NCBI GenBank assembly: GCA_019638625.1
Contig: JAHBTK010000008.1
Location: 1 to 64,000, forward strand
Direction: 5' to 3'
Source: Chitinophagaceae bacterium
GTDB lineage: Bacteria > Bacteroidota > Bacteroidia > Chitinophagales > Chitinophagaceae
Length of the DNA: 64,000 nucleotides
Shown one piece after another: positions 54,197-62,201 of this stretch. Position 1 is the first letter of the stretch. Each line of letters opens with the position of its first letter. The notes under the pieces are model-generated. The model was not told the origin of the DNA. It worked only from the letters and a program-made list of their open reading frames with translations, and searched no databases. Both the position numbers and the translations under genes were made by a program.

Positions 54197-54937
54197 ATGG
54201 AGTTTCAAAATAAAGTTGCGTTGGTTACCGGCGGTACACAGGGTATTGGCGAAAAAACCGCCATCCTTCTTGCAGAAAAAGGAGCTGATATCGCCCTCGT
54301 GTCCCGTTACGATAATGAAAAGCTAAGAAATACAATAGCATCCATGGGAGTACGATCTGTCTTCATAGCCGCTGACCTTAGTAAAGAAGAGGAATGCCTC
54401 AGAGCGGTGCGGCTTACCATTGAACAGCTTGGAAAAATTGATATTCTTATCCATAGCGCCGGTTCTGCGGCACCCGGAAGTTTACTGGAGGGGGCAAGGG
54501 ATACCTGGTATGCCGCATTTGATATTCACATACACGCCATTTTTCATTTGTGCAGGGCAGCAGTGCCCCAGATGAAAGAAAGAAAAACCGGGGCTATTGT
54601 CCTGATCTCGTCAGCAGCAGGGTTGAGGGGAGTGAAGAATGCGCTGCCCTATGCCGTAGTAAAAGGCGCTATTCCCCAGTTTACCAGGGCGCTGGCTTTT
54701 GAATTATCAGATTTCAACATCAGGGTCAATTGTGTTTCCCCCGGGGTTATCCGCACCCGGTTTCAGGATTACCTTACACCCGAACAGGTCGCCAGGAACA
54801 TCAATGAAAGAATCCCTCTCCACAAAGAAGGGACCGCGGAAAATGTAGCCTCTGCAATTTGTTCGCTTATTGACAACGGGTTTATTACCGGTGAAAACCT
54901 GGTGATTGACGGGGGCATGACCATGCGGATCGCATGA
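54197..54937 (+). CDS. SDR-family oxidoreductase with altered catalytic tetrad
   Basis: A 246-residue protein. The ATG at 54197 (MEFQNKVALVTGG) fits the family start; an in-frame ATG at 54098 would add 33 residues without family likeness. TGGTQGIG at 11-18 binds the nucleotide, HSAG at 87-90 replaces NNAG, Ser138/139 lie in LISSAAG, and YAVVK gives Tyr152 and Lys156. The Asn of the catalytic tetrad, expected at about residue 111, is replaced by His (FDIHIHA). The C-terminal VIDGGM is normal. It follows the AraC gene by 125 bases and probably acts in the same regulon; substrate unknown. Confidence 0.88.
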   Translation: MEFQNKVALVTGGTQGIGEKTAILLAEKGADIALVSRYDNEKLRNTIASMGVRSVFIAADLSKEEECLRAVRLTIEQLGKIDILIHSAGSAAPGSLLEGARDTWYAAFDIHIHAIFHLCRAAVPQMKERKTGAIVLISSAAGLRGVKNALPYAVVKGAIPQFTRALAFELSDFNIRVNCVSPGVIRTRFQDYLTPEQVARNINERIPLHKEGTAENVASAICSLIDNGFITGENLVIDGGMTMRIA

Positions 54938-55082
54938 TCCGTTTCCCGCCAACGAAACCGGCGCCGGTTATCTTTTTCCAGCTACACTTCCTGAGCAGGC
55001 ATTTGTCTGTACAAATCTGTAAATTGTGCCTGCTTCGTGCATCCGTGGTTGAAGGATCAGTAACTCTAAAGAAGTTATACAC

Positions 55083-55403
55083 ATGGAAAAAGATCAACTC
55101 TTTAATTTCAGACAGCCGCTAGTTACTGCTGCCGGTATTATCCTGGGTTTTGTCTTAAACTTTGCAACAGAGTTAGTCAAACGGGACAGGAAAAGCGATG
55201 TGATAGCCTGGTTTATCCTGATATTTACACTAATAGGAATAACGCTGCTGATCATCTCGTTGTATCGCATATTGAATAATCGCTACAACCGGGAAAACGC
55301 GGACAAATCCTATAACAAAACGCTGAACTATTTTTTGGCAGGAGTGATTTTCTCCTTCATCGGAGGGCTTCTAAAAATGGCTCATACACTTTTTCTATCC
55401 TGA
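55083..55403 (+). CDS. Small membrane protein with three predicted helices
   Basis: A 106-residue protein. Hydrophobic stretches at about residues 13-30 (LVTAAGIILGFVLNFA), 42-63 (VIAWFILIFTLIGITLLIIS) and 84-104 (LNYFLAGVIFSFIGGLLKMA) suggest three membrane helices. Loops are rich in Lys, Arg and Asn. I do not recognise a family. The frame is whole, begins with ATG and has usual codon use, so I take it as a real gene. It precedes the structured element and amidohydrolase gene. Confidence 0.6.
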   Translation: MEKDQLFNFRQPLVTAAGIILGFVLNFATELVKRDRKSDVIAWFILIFTLIGITLLIISLYRILNNRYNRENADKSYNKTLNYFLAGVIFSFIGGLLKMAHTLFLS

Positions 55404-55425
55404 CCTTGAGTATAACACCAATAGC

Positions 55426-55482
55426 CCGGTAGGATAGCTCGGTGGGGGTTCCGTATCAATACGGCAGCTACCTCTCTACCGG
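55426..55482. other. Long imperfect hairpin element before the amidohydrolase gene
   Basis: Three stems are nested here. CCGGTAG (55426-55432) pairs with CTACCGG (55476-55482); TAGCT (55435-55439) pairs with AGCTA (55466-55470); CCGTA (55451-55455) pairs with TACGG (55460-55464) around TCAA. No T-run follows, so it is not a normal terminator. GGATAGCTCGGTGG looks like a tRNA D arm, so it may be a tRNA relic, or a leader RNA structure of the gene that starts at 55521. Confidence 0.5.
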
Positions 55483-55520
55483 CCAACCATATAGGGCAAC
55501 TATTCTTAAAATACAGCATC

Positions 55521-56864
55521 ATGCGGGCATTACTATTTTGGATATTTCTTTTGTTACTATCGCCAATATCATCCATCCGGTCTCAACAGGTAAAACAGGG
55601 AGGTAAAATATTACTGGAAAATGTCAGCGTATTCGACGGAAGATCCCCGGTGGTTACAAAACCGCTTAATGTGCTCATCTCCGGTAACCTTATCCAAACC
55701 ATCAGCAGTTCACCTATTCCTGCAGAACCGGACTTTATACGAATTGACGGGGCAGGAAAAACGTTGATGCCGGGTTTGATCGATGTACATGTACATATGG
55801 TTTTTGGAGCCCTGAGCATGCGGGATATGATGTTGCCGGATCTGTCTGAAAAACTGATAATGGAGAAAGCGGGCGCTTCAGCAGAAAAAATGCTGATGCG
55901 GGGCTTTACCAGTGTTAGAGACGTGGGTGGCCCTATTTTTCCACTAAAAGCTGAAATTGATGCTGGAAGAATTACGGGTCCCAGAATATGGCCCTCCGGC
56001 GCCACCATAAGCCAAACCTCCGGGCACGGAGATTTCAGGACACCCGAAGAACGCTCCCGGCTTTTTTTTGGAGAACCCTCCAGAGCAGAGAAATACAATG
56101 CGACCTTTATTGCCGACGGACGCGACCAGGTGTTAACAGCCGTACGGGAAAACCTTCGTTTTGGAGCCAGCCAGATCAAACTGATGGCGGGTGGCGGCAC
56201 CTCATCGGCATACGATCCGGTAGACGTTACCCAATATACTTTGGACGAAATGAAAGCTGCCGTAGAAGCGGCAGAAGACTGGGGCACCTATGTTACAGTG
56301 CATGCCTATACGCCAAGAGCCGTGCAAAGGGCTATTGAGGCCGGGGTGAAATGTATAGAACATGGACAATTACTGGATGACAAAACCTTGCGTTTGATGG
56401 CCCGCAAAAAGATATGGCTGAGCCTGCAAAACCTGGTGGAAGACACACCGGATATGGACCCCATGAGAAGAGAGAAACGCCGCCCTGTTATCGAAGGGCA
56501 GGAAAAGATTTGGCCTCTGGCCAAACGGTATAAAGTAAGATTAGCCTGGGGTACCGACTTTCTTTTTGAGCCGGATCTGAACAATCAGCAAAATGCATTT
56601 ATCCTGCGCCTTCAAAAATGGTTTACCAACGCCGAGATTCTAAAAATGATAACACACGACAATGCCCAACTGCTGCAACTTTCAGGACTGAGAAGCCCCT
56701 ACTCCGGAAAACTGGGTGTGGTAGAAGAAGGCGCCCTGGCTGACCTTTTGCTCGTAGATGGCAATCCCCTGCAGGACTTATCCCTGATTGCGGACCCTGA
56801 AAAAAACTTCCTGGTGATCATAAAAAACGGACACCTGTATAAAAGTTTGCCCGGAAACCGGTAA
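55521..56864 (+). CDS. Secreted metal-dependent amidohydrolase (prolidase/imidazolonepropionase-like)
   Basis: A 447-residue protein with signal peptide (MRALLFWIFLLLLSPISSI). The metal centre of the amidohydrolase superfamily is complete: GLIDVHVHM for HxH, IKLMAGGGTSS with the bridging Lys, VHAYTPRAVQRAIEAG and CIEHGQ for the two later His, and WGTDFLFE for the Asp. This pattern is that of Zn-dependent peptidases of the Xaa-Pro or Xaa-Arg group and imidazolonepropionase-like enzymes. It acts in the periplasm, and dipeptides are the most likely substrates. A structured element lies 38 bases upstream of the start. Confidence 0.9.
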   Translation: MRALLFWIFLLLLSPISSIRSQQVKQGGKILLENVSVFDGRSPVVTKPLNVLISGNLIQTISSSPIPAEPDFIRIDGAGKTLMPGLIDVHVHMVFGALSMRDMMLPDLSEKLIMEKAGASAEKMLMRGFTSVRDVGGPIFPLKAEIDAGRITGPRIWPSGATISQTSGHGDFRTPEERSRLFFGEPSRAEKYNATFIADGRDQVLTAVRENLRFGASQIKLMAGGGTSSAYDPVDVTQYTLDEMKAAVEAAEDWGTYVTVHAYTPRAVQRAIEAGVKCIEHGQLLDDKTLRLMARKKIWLSLQNLVEDTPDMDPMRREKRRPVIEGQEKIWPLAKRYKVRLAWGTDFLFEPDLNNQQNAFILRLQKWFTNAEILKMITHDNAQLLQLSGLRSPYSGKLGVVEEGALADLLLVDGNPLQDLSLIADPEKNFLVIIKNGHLYKSLPGNR

Positions 56865-56936
56865 GAGATGAAATTCCAACCCGTCAACAAGTGCGCAATT
56901 ACTGCCAATGCGCCAATCGTATGCAATAACCTGATC

Positions 56937-58148
56937 TCATACATACATTCGTTTCACCAGGAAATAAAACCCCAGCGCAACAGAGGATAATACCAGCCAG
57001 GAAATGACCCAGAGATGATTGAAGCCAAAATTACCGGCAATATTGGTACCGAGGAAAGGGGTGACAATAAACGACAGGGAGAATGCCATCCCATTCAACC
57101 CCATGTAGGCTCCCGTATTATTTCCGTTGGACCGCTTTGCTGTTAAAGTAGCGATAAACGGCAGCACCAGGATTTCACCCAGGCTCAGGAGTGTCATAGA
57201 CAACAGTAAAATCACAATATGATGACTGAATGCCAGTAAGCCGAAAGAAGCTGCAACGGCAACGCCCCCCATAAAAAGTGTTGTTGCAGTATTCAGGTGT
57301 CTTTCTGCAAGGTTTACCATCTGCATTTCCAGCAATACGATTACAAACCCGCTATACGCCAGTATATACCCGATGACACCGGAACTCAGACCCGCCACCT
57401 CTTTATAAAAAATAGGAATGGTATTAAAAAACTGGAAAAAGAAAATAGCGAATACGGCACAGAGGAGGCAAAACGTTACAAACAGCCCATCCCGGTAGGG
57501 AGAACGGATGGCGTTTCCGGTGGGCCTTCCCTCCTGCCCGGATAATTTTATACCAAACAGCTTATGTCTTTTCCGGAAAAAATAAACATACATAATGCCG
57601 GCAAGTAAAGCAGCTATAGCGTTTACAATAAACAGCAGGTTGTAGGAAATAACAGACAGGATACCTCCCAATGCCGGTCCTATGGAAAAACCAAGGTTGA
57701 TGGCCATCCGGTTGAGCGAAAAAGCCCTGGTAATGTTTTGAGGTTGCGTGTATTTGGTAACAGCTACCGAATTGGCCGGACGAAAGGTTTCGCTTACCAG
57801 GCTCTGCAGCCAGATGATACCCGCCAAACCCGGTAGCGAAGTAAACAGGGGTATGATCAAAAACAGGGGAGCGCTCAAAAAAAGGCTCCAGGACTGCACC
57901 CTGTATTCACTGTATTTATCGGTTAACCAGCCTCCCAGCAGAGACCCCATTACCGATCCCACACCGTAAAAGCTGAGTATGATGCCCGTATCTATCAACC
58001 CGATTTTCAGGTGGTCAGTCATATATACCCCCAGAAACGGCAGCACCATTGATCCAGACCTGTTGATCAGCATCACCAGCGAAAGCATCCAGGCTTCCTG
58101 AGATAATCCCCTGAAAGCGCCTGTGTAACTACGAAAAAGCCTGAACAT
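56937..58148 (-). CDS. Major facilitator superfamily transporter
   Basis: A 403-residue protein with 12 predicted membrane helices in two halves. The loop between helices 2 and 3 has GGWLTDKYSEYRVQ, an MFS signature, and the second half has ILAYSGFVIVLLEMQMVN. It resembles drug or metabolite exporters of the DHA1-like group rather than sugar importers. It converges with the amidohydrolase gene (72-base gap) and is divergent from the CHRD gene. Substrate unknown. Confidence 0.9.
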   Translation of the reverse strand: MFRLFRSYTGAFRGLSQEAWMLSLVMLINRSGSMVLPFLGVYMTDHLKIGLIDTGIILSFYGVGSVMGSLLGGWLTDKYSEYRVQSWSLFLSAPLFLIIPLFTSLPGLAGIIWLQSLVSETFRPANSVAVTKYTQPQNITRAFSLNRMAINLGFSIGPALGGILSVISYNLLFIVNAIAALLAGIMYVYFFRKRHKLFGIKLSGQEGRPTGNAIRSPYRDGLFVTFCLLCAVFAIFFFQFFNTIPIFYKEVAGLSSGVIGYILAYSGFVIVLLEMQMVNLAERHLNTATTLFMGGVAVAASFGLLAFSHHIVILLLSMTLLSLGEILVLPFIATLTAKRSNGNNTGAYMGLNGMAFSLSFIVTPFLGTNIAGNFGFNHLWVISWLVLSSVALGFYFLVKRMYV

Positions 58149-58348
58149 GTTAAAACTCCTCCTGCATATCTTTCAGTAACTTATGCAGGCGGCAATATTA
58201 CGCCAAGGTTTTGTACTGTCGCCAGAATTCTTCAGACTTCACAATTGCAGCAGCCCCTCTGCGCTCCAAACTTTCACTAAATATTGTGAGTTCGGGGATT
58301 TTGTGGCATAAATTGTGTTATTCCATTGATGAACCAAACACTTCTGCC

Positions 58349-59176
58349 ATGAAACACTTTCCAAAAATACTCATCGCTATCGCTCCGGCGATCTTACTTT
58401 TTTCCTGTAAAGATGACGATGTAGAAACACCTGACCCAACAGTGGTGAAAGAATGGAACCTTACATTGAGCGCTAAAAACGAAGTGCCTGCCGCGGCAAA
58501 TGATGCCGCCGCCGGAACCGCTAAGTTGACACTTATGAGTGACAACTCCCTGAAATATGAATTTACGGTTACCCAGTTAGCAACAGATGATGTGCTGACC
58601 ATGTCTCACCTGCATACGGGAGATGCCGGTAGTACCGGACCTGTTATTTTACCACTCGCTATGAGCTTCACTGCTCCCAATGCTTCGGGTATAATTGAAG
58701 GCCTCCGGCAAAGTCTTGTAGACAGCCTGAAATCAGACGATAACGAAATTTACTTTAACGCGCACTCGCAGCAATCCCCTGCAGGAATAGTAAGAGCACA
58801 ACTGAACACTAATGTTGAGTTCGCCATGGATGTTGCATTGTCCAGCGAGAACGAAATAAGAGATTCACCTATTGACCCTGTTGCCACCGGTACAACCATA
58901 CTTCGGTTGACGTCGGCAAAAAAACTGTATTCAAAAGTATCGGTTACGGGCATTGCAGATGATGACGAACTCACTATGGCACATATCCACACAGGCGATG
59001 TCTCATCCAATGGCCCGGTTTATATTATGTTGTGCGCAAATAAGGACGATTTTGATGTGCTGAAAATAACGGACCTGAACGATGAACAGGTTAGCAAGGT
59101 GAAAACCGACGCGTTATATGTAAATGCACATTCTGTAAATTTCCCTCCGGGTGTTGCCCGTGGACAAATCCGCTAG
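58349..59176 (+). CDS. Lipoprotein with two CHRD domains
   Basis: A 275-residue lipoprotein; the ATG at 58349 starts MKHFPKILIAIAPAILLFSC with Cys20 in the lipobox. Residues 35-150 and 158-275 are two CHRD domains (PF07452): each has a LSAKNEV or LSSENEI start, an LTMSHLHTGD or LTMAHIHTGD centre, and YFNAHS or YVNAHS followed by GIVRAQL or GVARGQI. CHRD domains occur in chordin and in bacterial secreted proteins; the bacterial role is unknown. An in-frame upstream ATG (58211) precedes the signal and is not the start. A terminator follows. Confidence 0.9.
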   Translation: MKHFPKILIAIAPAILLFSCKDDDVETPDPTVVKEWNLTLSAKNEVPAAANDAAAGTAKLTLMSDNSLKYEFTVTQLATDDVLTMSHLHTGDAGSTGPVILPLAMSFTAPNASGIIEGLRQSLVDSLKSDDNEIYFNAHSQQSPAGIVRAQLNTNVEFAMDVALSSENEIRDSPIDPVATGTTILRLTSAKKLYSKVSVTGIADDDELTMAHIHTGDVSSNGPVYIMLCANKDDFDVLKITDLNDEQVSKVKTDALYVNAHSVNFPPGVARGQIR

Positions 59177-59211
59177 ACTGACATCTGCATTAAACTTTAA
59201 TACTACTTGGT

Positions 59212-59244
59212 AAGGACCGGGAATATTCTGTGGTCCTTTTTTTA
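59212..59244 (+). terminator. Rho-independent terminator after the CHRD gene
   Basis: AAGGACC (59212-59218) pairs with GGTCCTT (59232-59238), with a self-complementary GAATATTC in the loop, followed by a T7 run. It ends the lipoprotein transcript. Confidence 0.85.
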
Positions 59245-59394
59245 TGTCTGAATTTTAGAGGGAGGCAGAGTCTGTTTCTTATGGTTCTCTGTTTCTTATA
59301 AATTAAATAAAGAAAAATCTTTTTGGCTACTCCGTTTGTTACAAAAAAACACGGACTTATTACATAAAAAAAGATTTGAAAAACACAGGAATGC

Positions 59395-59421
59395 TAAATT
59401 TGAAAAACCATAGTAAATTTG
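59395..59421 (+). promoter_or_regulatory. Two TAAATTTG boxes before the SufE-like gene
   Basis: TAAATTTG occurs at 59395-59402 and 59414-59421; each fits TAnnTTTG. A TTTG at 59375-59378 stands 16 bases before the first, slightly short of the usual spacing. One of them probably serves as the -7 box for the gene at 59496. Confidence 0.4.
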
Positions 59422-59495
59422 TACATTAGCAATGATCGCTTGTACCCCGGTAGCTACCTGAAAAGCGGAATAAATCACCTTTAACCGTAATTACC

Positions 59496-59939
59496 ATGAA
59501 CCTAAACAAAGTACAAGACATGATTATTGAGGAGTTTGACTCAATAATCGACAATTTCAAAAATGAATTCAGCTACTTTCGCTACGTAGCCAGTTTTGGT
59601 AAGAAGGATACAGCAGTAGAGAAAAAAGAAGAGAACCTGGTAAAAGATACCAAGTCGAAAATATGGCTGGAAGCCACTTATGTGGATGGAAAGATCTACT
59701 ATGCCGGCGATAGCGACAGCCAGGTTATAAAGGGAATTGTTTCCCTGTTTGTAAATGTTTTTTCCGGCAGGACCGCCCGGGAAATTGTGGAAGCCAACCT
59801 CTATTTCGTGAACGAAATAAAACTCTACAACCAGTTATCAGCGGCCCGGCTTAAAGAAATAGGCGCCGTTTTGCAGAAGATCAAAACAGCGGCTGTTAAT
59901 CTAAAGCTGAAACACATGGACACCAGTCCTGCCGTATAG
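59496..59939 (+). CDS. SufE-like protein without the catalytic cysteine
   Basis: A 147-residue protein. The order and motifs of SufE are seen throughout: IQDxIIEEF-like start (VQDMIIEEFDSIIDNF), then SKIWLEA, GDSDSQVIKGIVSLFV, FSGRTAREIVEANLYFV, and a final LSAARLKEIGAVLQKIK. SufE accepts sulfur from a cysteine desulfurase through one Cys in a GCQS-type loop before the IW strand. Here the loop reads KDTKS, so Thr52 stands at the Cys position, and the protein has no Cys at all. It cannot carry sulfur as SufE does. It may act as a regulator or decoy of SufS or have a new role. It stands alone with its own terminator. Confidence 0.75.
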   Translation: MNLNKVQDMIIEEFDSIIDNFKNEFSYFRYVASFGKKDTAVEKKEENLVKDTKSKIWLEATYVDGKIYYAGDSDSQVIKGIVSLFVNVFSGRTAREIVEANLYFVNEIKLYNQLSAARLKEIGAVLQKIKTAAVNLKLKHMDTSPAV

Positions 59940-60010
59940 CAGGAACTGTATTACGCTGTTTCTTTCATATCATACAAAGAATCTGTACAGAATACAGGAA
60001 ATGACCTGCG

Positions 60011-60057
60011 ATGCAATCGTATACGGAACAATCTCCGCATACGATTGCGTATTTTTA
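60011..60057 (+). terminator. Strong rho-independent terminator after the SufE-like gene
   Basis: GCAATCGTAT-A-CGGA pairs with TCCG-C-ATACGATTGC across one mismatch, with a six-base loop and a T5 tail. It ends the SufE-like transcript before the ECF sigma gene. Confidence 0.88.
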
Positions 60058-60105
60058 TGCAGGAAAAAACCGGGATTTTCTGTATTTTTAACAGGAACAA
60101 TAAAA

Positions 60106-60125
60106 ATGAATTATCAATAATTCAT
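60106..60125. promoter_or_regulatory. 20-base palindrome upstream of the ECF sigma gene
   Basis: ATGAATTAT and ATAATTCAT form perfect 9-base arms around a CA centre, 29 bases before the GTG start of the sigma factor. It may be a regulator-binding site or a weak leader hairpin. Confidence 0.4.
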
Positions 60126-60154
60126 GAACAAATTGTTACTCAAAACTGAACCGT

Positions 60155-60754
60155 GTGAGCTGCAAAAGTCCTTTTGACGAAACGTACCTGCTGAACCTGG
60201 CAGCAGGGGGAGACCGGGATGCTTTTCGCATGCTTTATGACCTGCACCGGGACAAACTTTACTTCTATGCGTTACGTTTGACGGAATCTAAGCAACTGGC
60301 AGAAGATGTGCTGCAGGAGGTCTTTATCAGGATCTGGCTGGACAAAGAGAGATTACATGAAATCCGCAGCCTGGATGCATGGTTGTTTACCTTGGCAAAA
60401 AATAAGATCATCAATGGTTTCAGAAGGCTCTCAAAGGAACACTCCATCCTCTCTGAGATCAACAAAGATCTTCCACATTTCTCAGATTCTACCACACAAT
60501 CTGTTGACTATAATGAAATGAAACGGGCGTTGCAATCCGCTATTGAGCAGTTACCTCCGCAACAAAAAATCATCTACCGCCTGCGCCGCGAACAGGGATT
60601 AAAAAACGATGAAATCGCCCTTCAGCTCAACATCTCACCCCTTACAGTCAAAAAGCACATCTCACAGGCTTCCCGTGCTTTGCGTTCCCTGGTTGAAAAA
60701 CAAATGGGCATTACGGTATCGCTGCTGGTAACATTGTTCCAGTTTTTTCAATAA
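60155..60754 (+). CDS. ECF sigma factor (FecI-like)
   Basis: A 199-residue sigma-70 family protein. Region 2 lies at about residues 20-90 (GGDRDAFRMLYDLHRDKLYF, AEDVLQEVFIRIW), region 4 at 125-175 (LPPQQKIIYRLRREQGLKN, DEIALQLNISPLTVKKHISQ). The start is GTG at 60155; no in-frame ATG gives a full region 2. The next gene is a FecR-like anti-sigma factor and then an STN-type SusC transporter, the usual three-part arrangement by which a glycan at the outer membrane turns on its own uptake genes. Confidence 0.93.
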   Translation: MSCKSPFDETYLLNLAAGGDRDAFRMLYDLHRDKLYFYALRLTESKQLAEDVLQEVFIRIWLDKERLHEIRSLDAWLFTLAKNKIINGFRRLSKEHSILSEINKDLPHFSDSTTQSVDYNEMKRALQSAIEQLPPQQKIIYRLRREQGLKNDEIALQLNISPLTVKKHISQASRALRSLVEKQMGITVSLLVTLFQFFQ

Positions 60755-60844
60755 TTTTTTCCTTTCGGCTACTCCTTTTTTATTTTCCGTTTGTCTATCC
60801 ATTACCTGCTGCTATAATGATCGGCAACGGCAAATACAGACTGT

Positions 60845-62044
60845 ATGCATAAAGAAAGGCTTTTATATTTATTGGATCAATACTTCCATAAAACAATTAC
60901 TCCTGAAGAGCAGGACGAATTGTGTGAAATGATGACAGTGCTGGAAGTCAACGTTCCTCTTGAGGATTGGATGAGAGAAAAATGGTTATCCTATATGCCA
61001 CATGAAGAATTGCCGCCGGAGGATGCGGATCGTTATTTCAGCAAAATTGTTGCCCGGATCGAAGAGAAGTCCGATGGTTTGGCAGAGCAACCTGGTACCC
61101 GGTTACGTTCCTTAAGTCGCTCCTGGGCAAGAGTGGCCGCAGTACTGATCATTGCCATTGCAGCATTTGCTATTTATCTTATAAAAAGCAGCAGGAAGGA
61201 CAATTCCGGAAGTCCGGAAATAGCAGCGGCTTTACCCGGACAGGACGTAGCCCCCGGGGGCAATTTTGCAACACTTACCCTTGCGGACGGCAGTACCGTT
61301 ATCCTTGACAGCTTGTCAAACGGAGTGGTAGCCAGCCAGGGTTCTGCGCAGGTAATAAAGCTGGATAACGGAGAGATCAAATATGAATCGGGCAACAATG
61401 ACAAAGAGATCTTCTATAATACCATGACGACACCTACCGGGGGACAGTACAGGTTGGTTTTGCCCGATGGCACGGGCGTATGGCTGAATGTCGCGTCTTC
61501 TGTTACCTATCCCACGGCGTTCACCGGCAAAGAGAGAAACGTATCAATTACAGGAGAAGTCTATTTTGAAGTAGTTAAAAAGAACGCAATGCCGTTCAAA
61601 GTGAAGGCAGGCAACCAGTTGGTGGAAGTATTGGGAACACATTTTAATATAAATGCCTACGACAATGAGCAAACTATTAACACAACCCTTGCGGAAGGGA
61701 AAGTGAAGGTGACGGAAAAAGGCAGTTCAATTATGCTGCAACCGGATCAGCAGGTTCAGAACAACAAAGAAGGAAAACTTACACTGGTGGAGCATCCCGA
61801 TATGGAAGAAACGCTTGCCTGGAAGGATGGATTGTTCCATTTTAACGGAACGGATATTGAAACGATCATGCGGCAGGTATCCCGCTGGTATGGTGTGGAA
61901 GTAATTTATAAAGACAGGATCAACGAACTCTTTGTGGCCGATATTCCGAGGAATGTAAATGTATCCAAATTACTGGAACTGCTGGAACTGACAAAACAGG
62001 TACGTTTTATCATAAAGGACAGGACTATAACCGTTACCCGTTAA
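60845..62044 (+). CDS. FecR-like anti-sigma factor
   Basis: A 399-residue inner-membrane protein. The cytoplasmic N-terminus (1-92) should bind the sigma factor; a membrane helix lies at about 95-113 (RVAAVLIIAIAAFAIYLI). The periplasmic part has the FecR domain (TTPTGGQYRLVLPDGTGVWL, VTYPTAFTGKERNVSITGEV) and a C-terminal DUF4974 domain (METIMRQVSRWYGVEV-like stretch at 335-350 and the NVNVSKLLELLELT region). The STN domain of the following SusC protein binds this domain to signal. The gene starts 90 bases after the sigma gene. Confidence 0.95.
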   Translation: MHKERLLYLLDQYFHKTITPEEQDELCEMMTVLEVNVPLEDWMREKWLSYMPHEELPPEDADRYFSKIVARIEEKSDGLAEQPGTRLRSLSRSWARVAAVLIIAIAAFAIYLIKSSRKDNSGSPEIAAALPGQDVAPGGNFATLTLADGSTVILDSLSNGVVASQGSAQVIKLDNGEIKYESGNNDKEIFYNTMTTPTGGQYRLVLPDGTGVWLNVASSVTYPTAFTGKERNVSITGEVYFEVVKKNAMPFKVKAGNQLVEVLGTHFNINAYDNEQTINTTLAEGKVKVTEKGSSIMLQPDQQVQNNKEGKLTLVEHPDMEETLAWKDGLFHFNGTDIETIMRQVSRWYGVEVIYKDRINELFVADIPRNVNVSKLLELLELTKQVRFIIKDRTITVTR

Positions 62045-62107
62045 TAACAAACAACTAAAACTGAACAAAATGTATACTTAAAACCGGGAATGCCCTTTCA
62101 CTAAAAA

Positions 62108-62132
62108 CCGGAAGTGTTGGAAGCACTTCCGG
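62108..62132 (+). other. Hairpin between the FecR and SusC genes
   Basis: CCGGAAGTG (62108-62116) pairs perfectly with CACTTCCGG (62124-62132) around a seven-base loop. No T-run follows, so it may protect or separate the transcripts (mRNA processing or attenuation) rather than terminate them. SusC starts 70 bases later. Confidence 0.6.
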
Positions 62133-62201
62133 CAATATGTGCAGGCTATTGTTAAACAATCCGCAAACGACCATTTAATTAATAACCAACAAAACAAAGC
62201 T

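Larger units (their letters stand above)
59177..59495. other. Intergenic region with terminator, short direct repeats and promoter-like boxes
   Basis: Beyond the terminator at 59212, TCTGTTTCTTAT occurs twice (59271-59282 and 59288-59299). ATTTGAAAAA also occurs twice (59374-59383 and 59398-59407), next to two TAAATTTG boxes. No gene is seen. Confidence 0.6.

Noticed and set aside
55583..56287. 234-codon minus-strand frame over the second amidohydrolase
   Set aside because: It covers the part that holds the metal-binding motifs of the real gene and has no likeness of its own.
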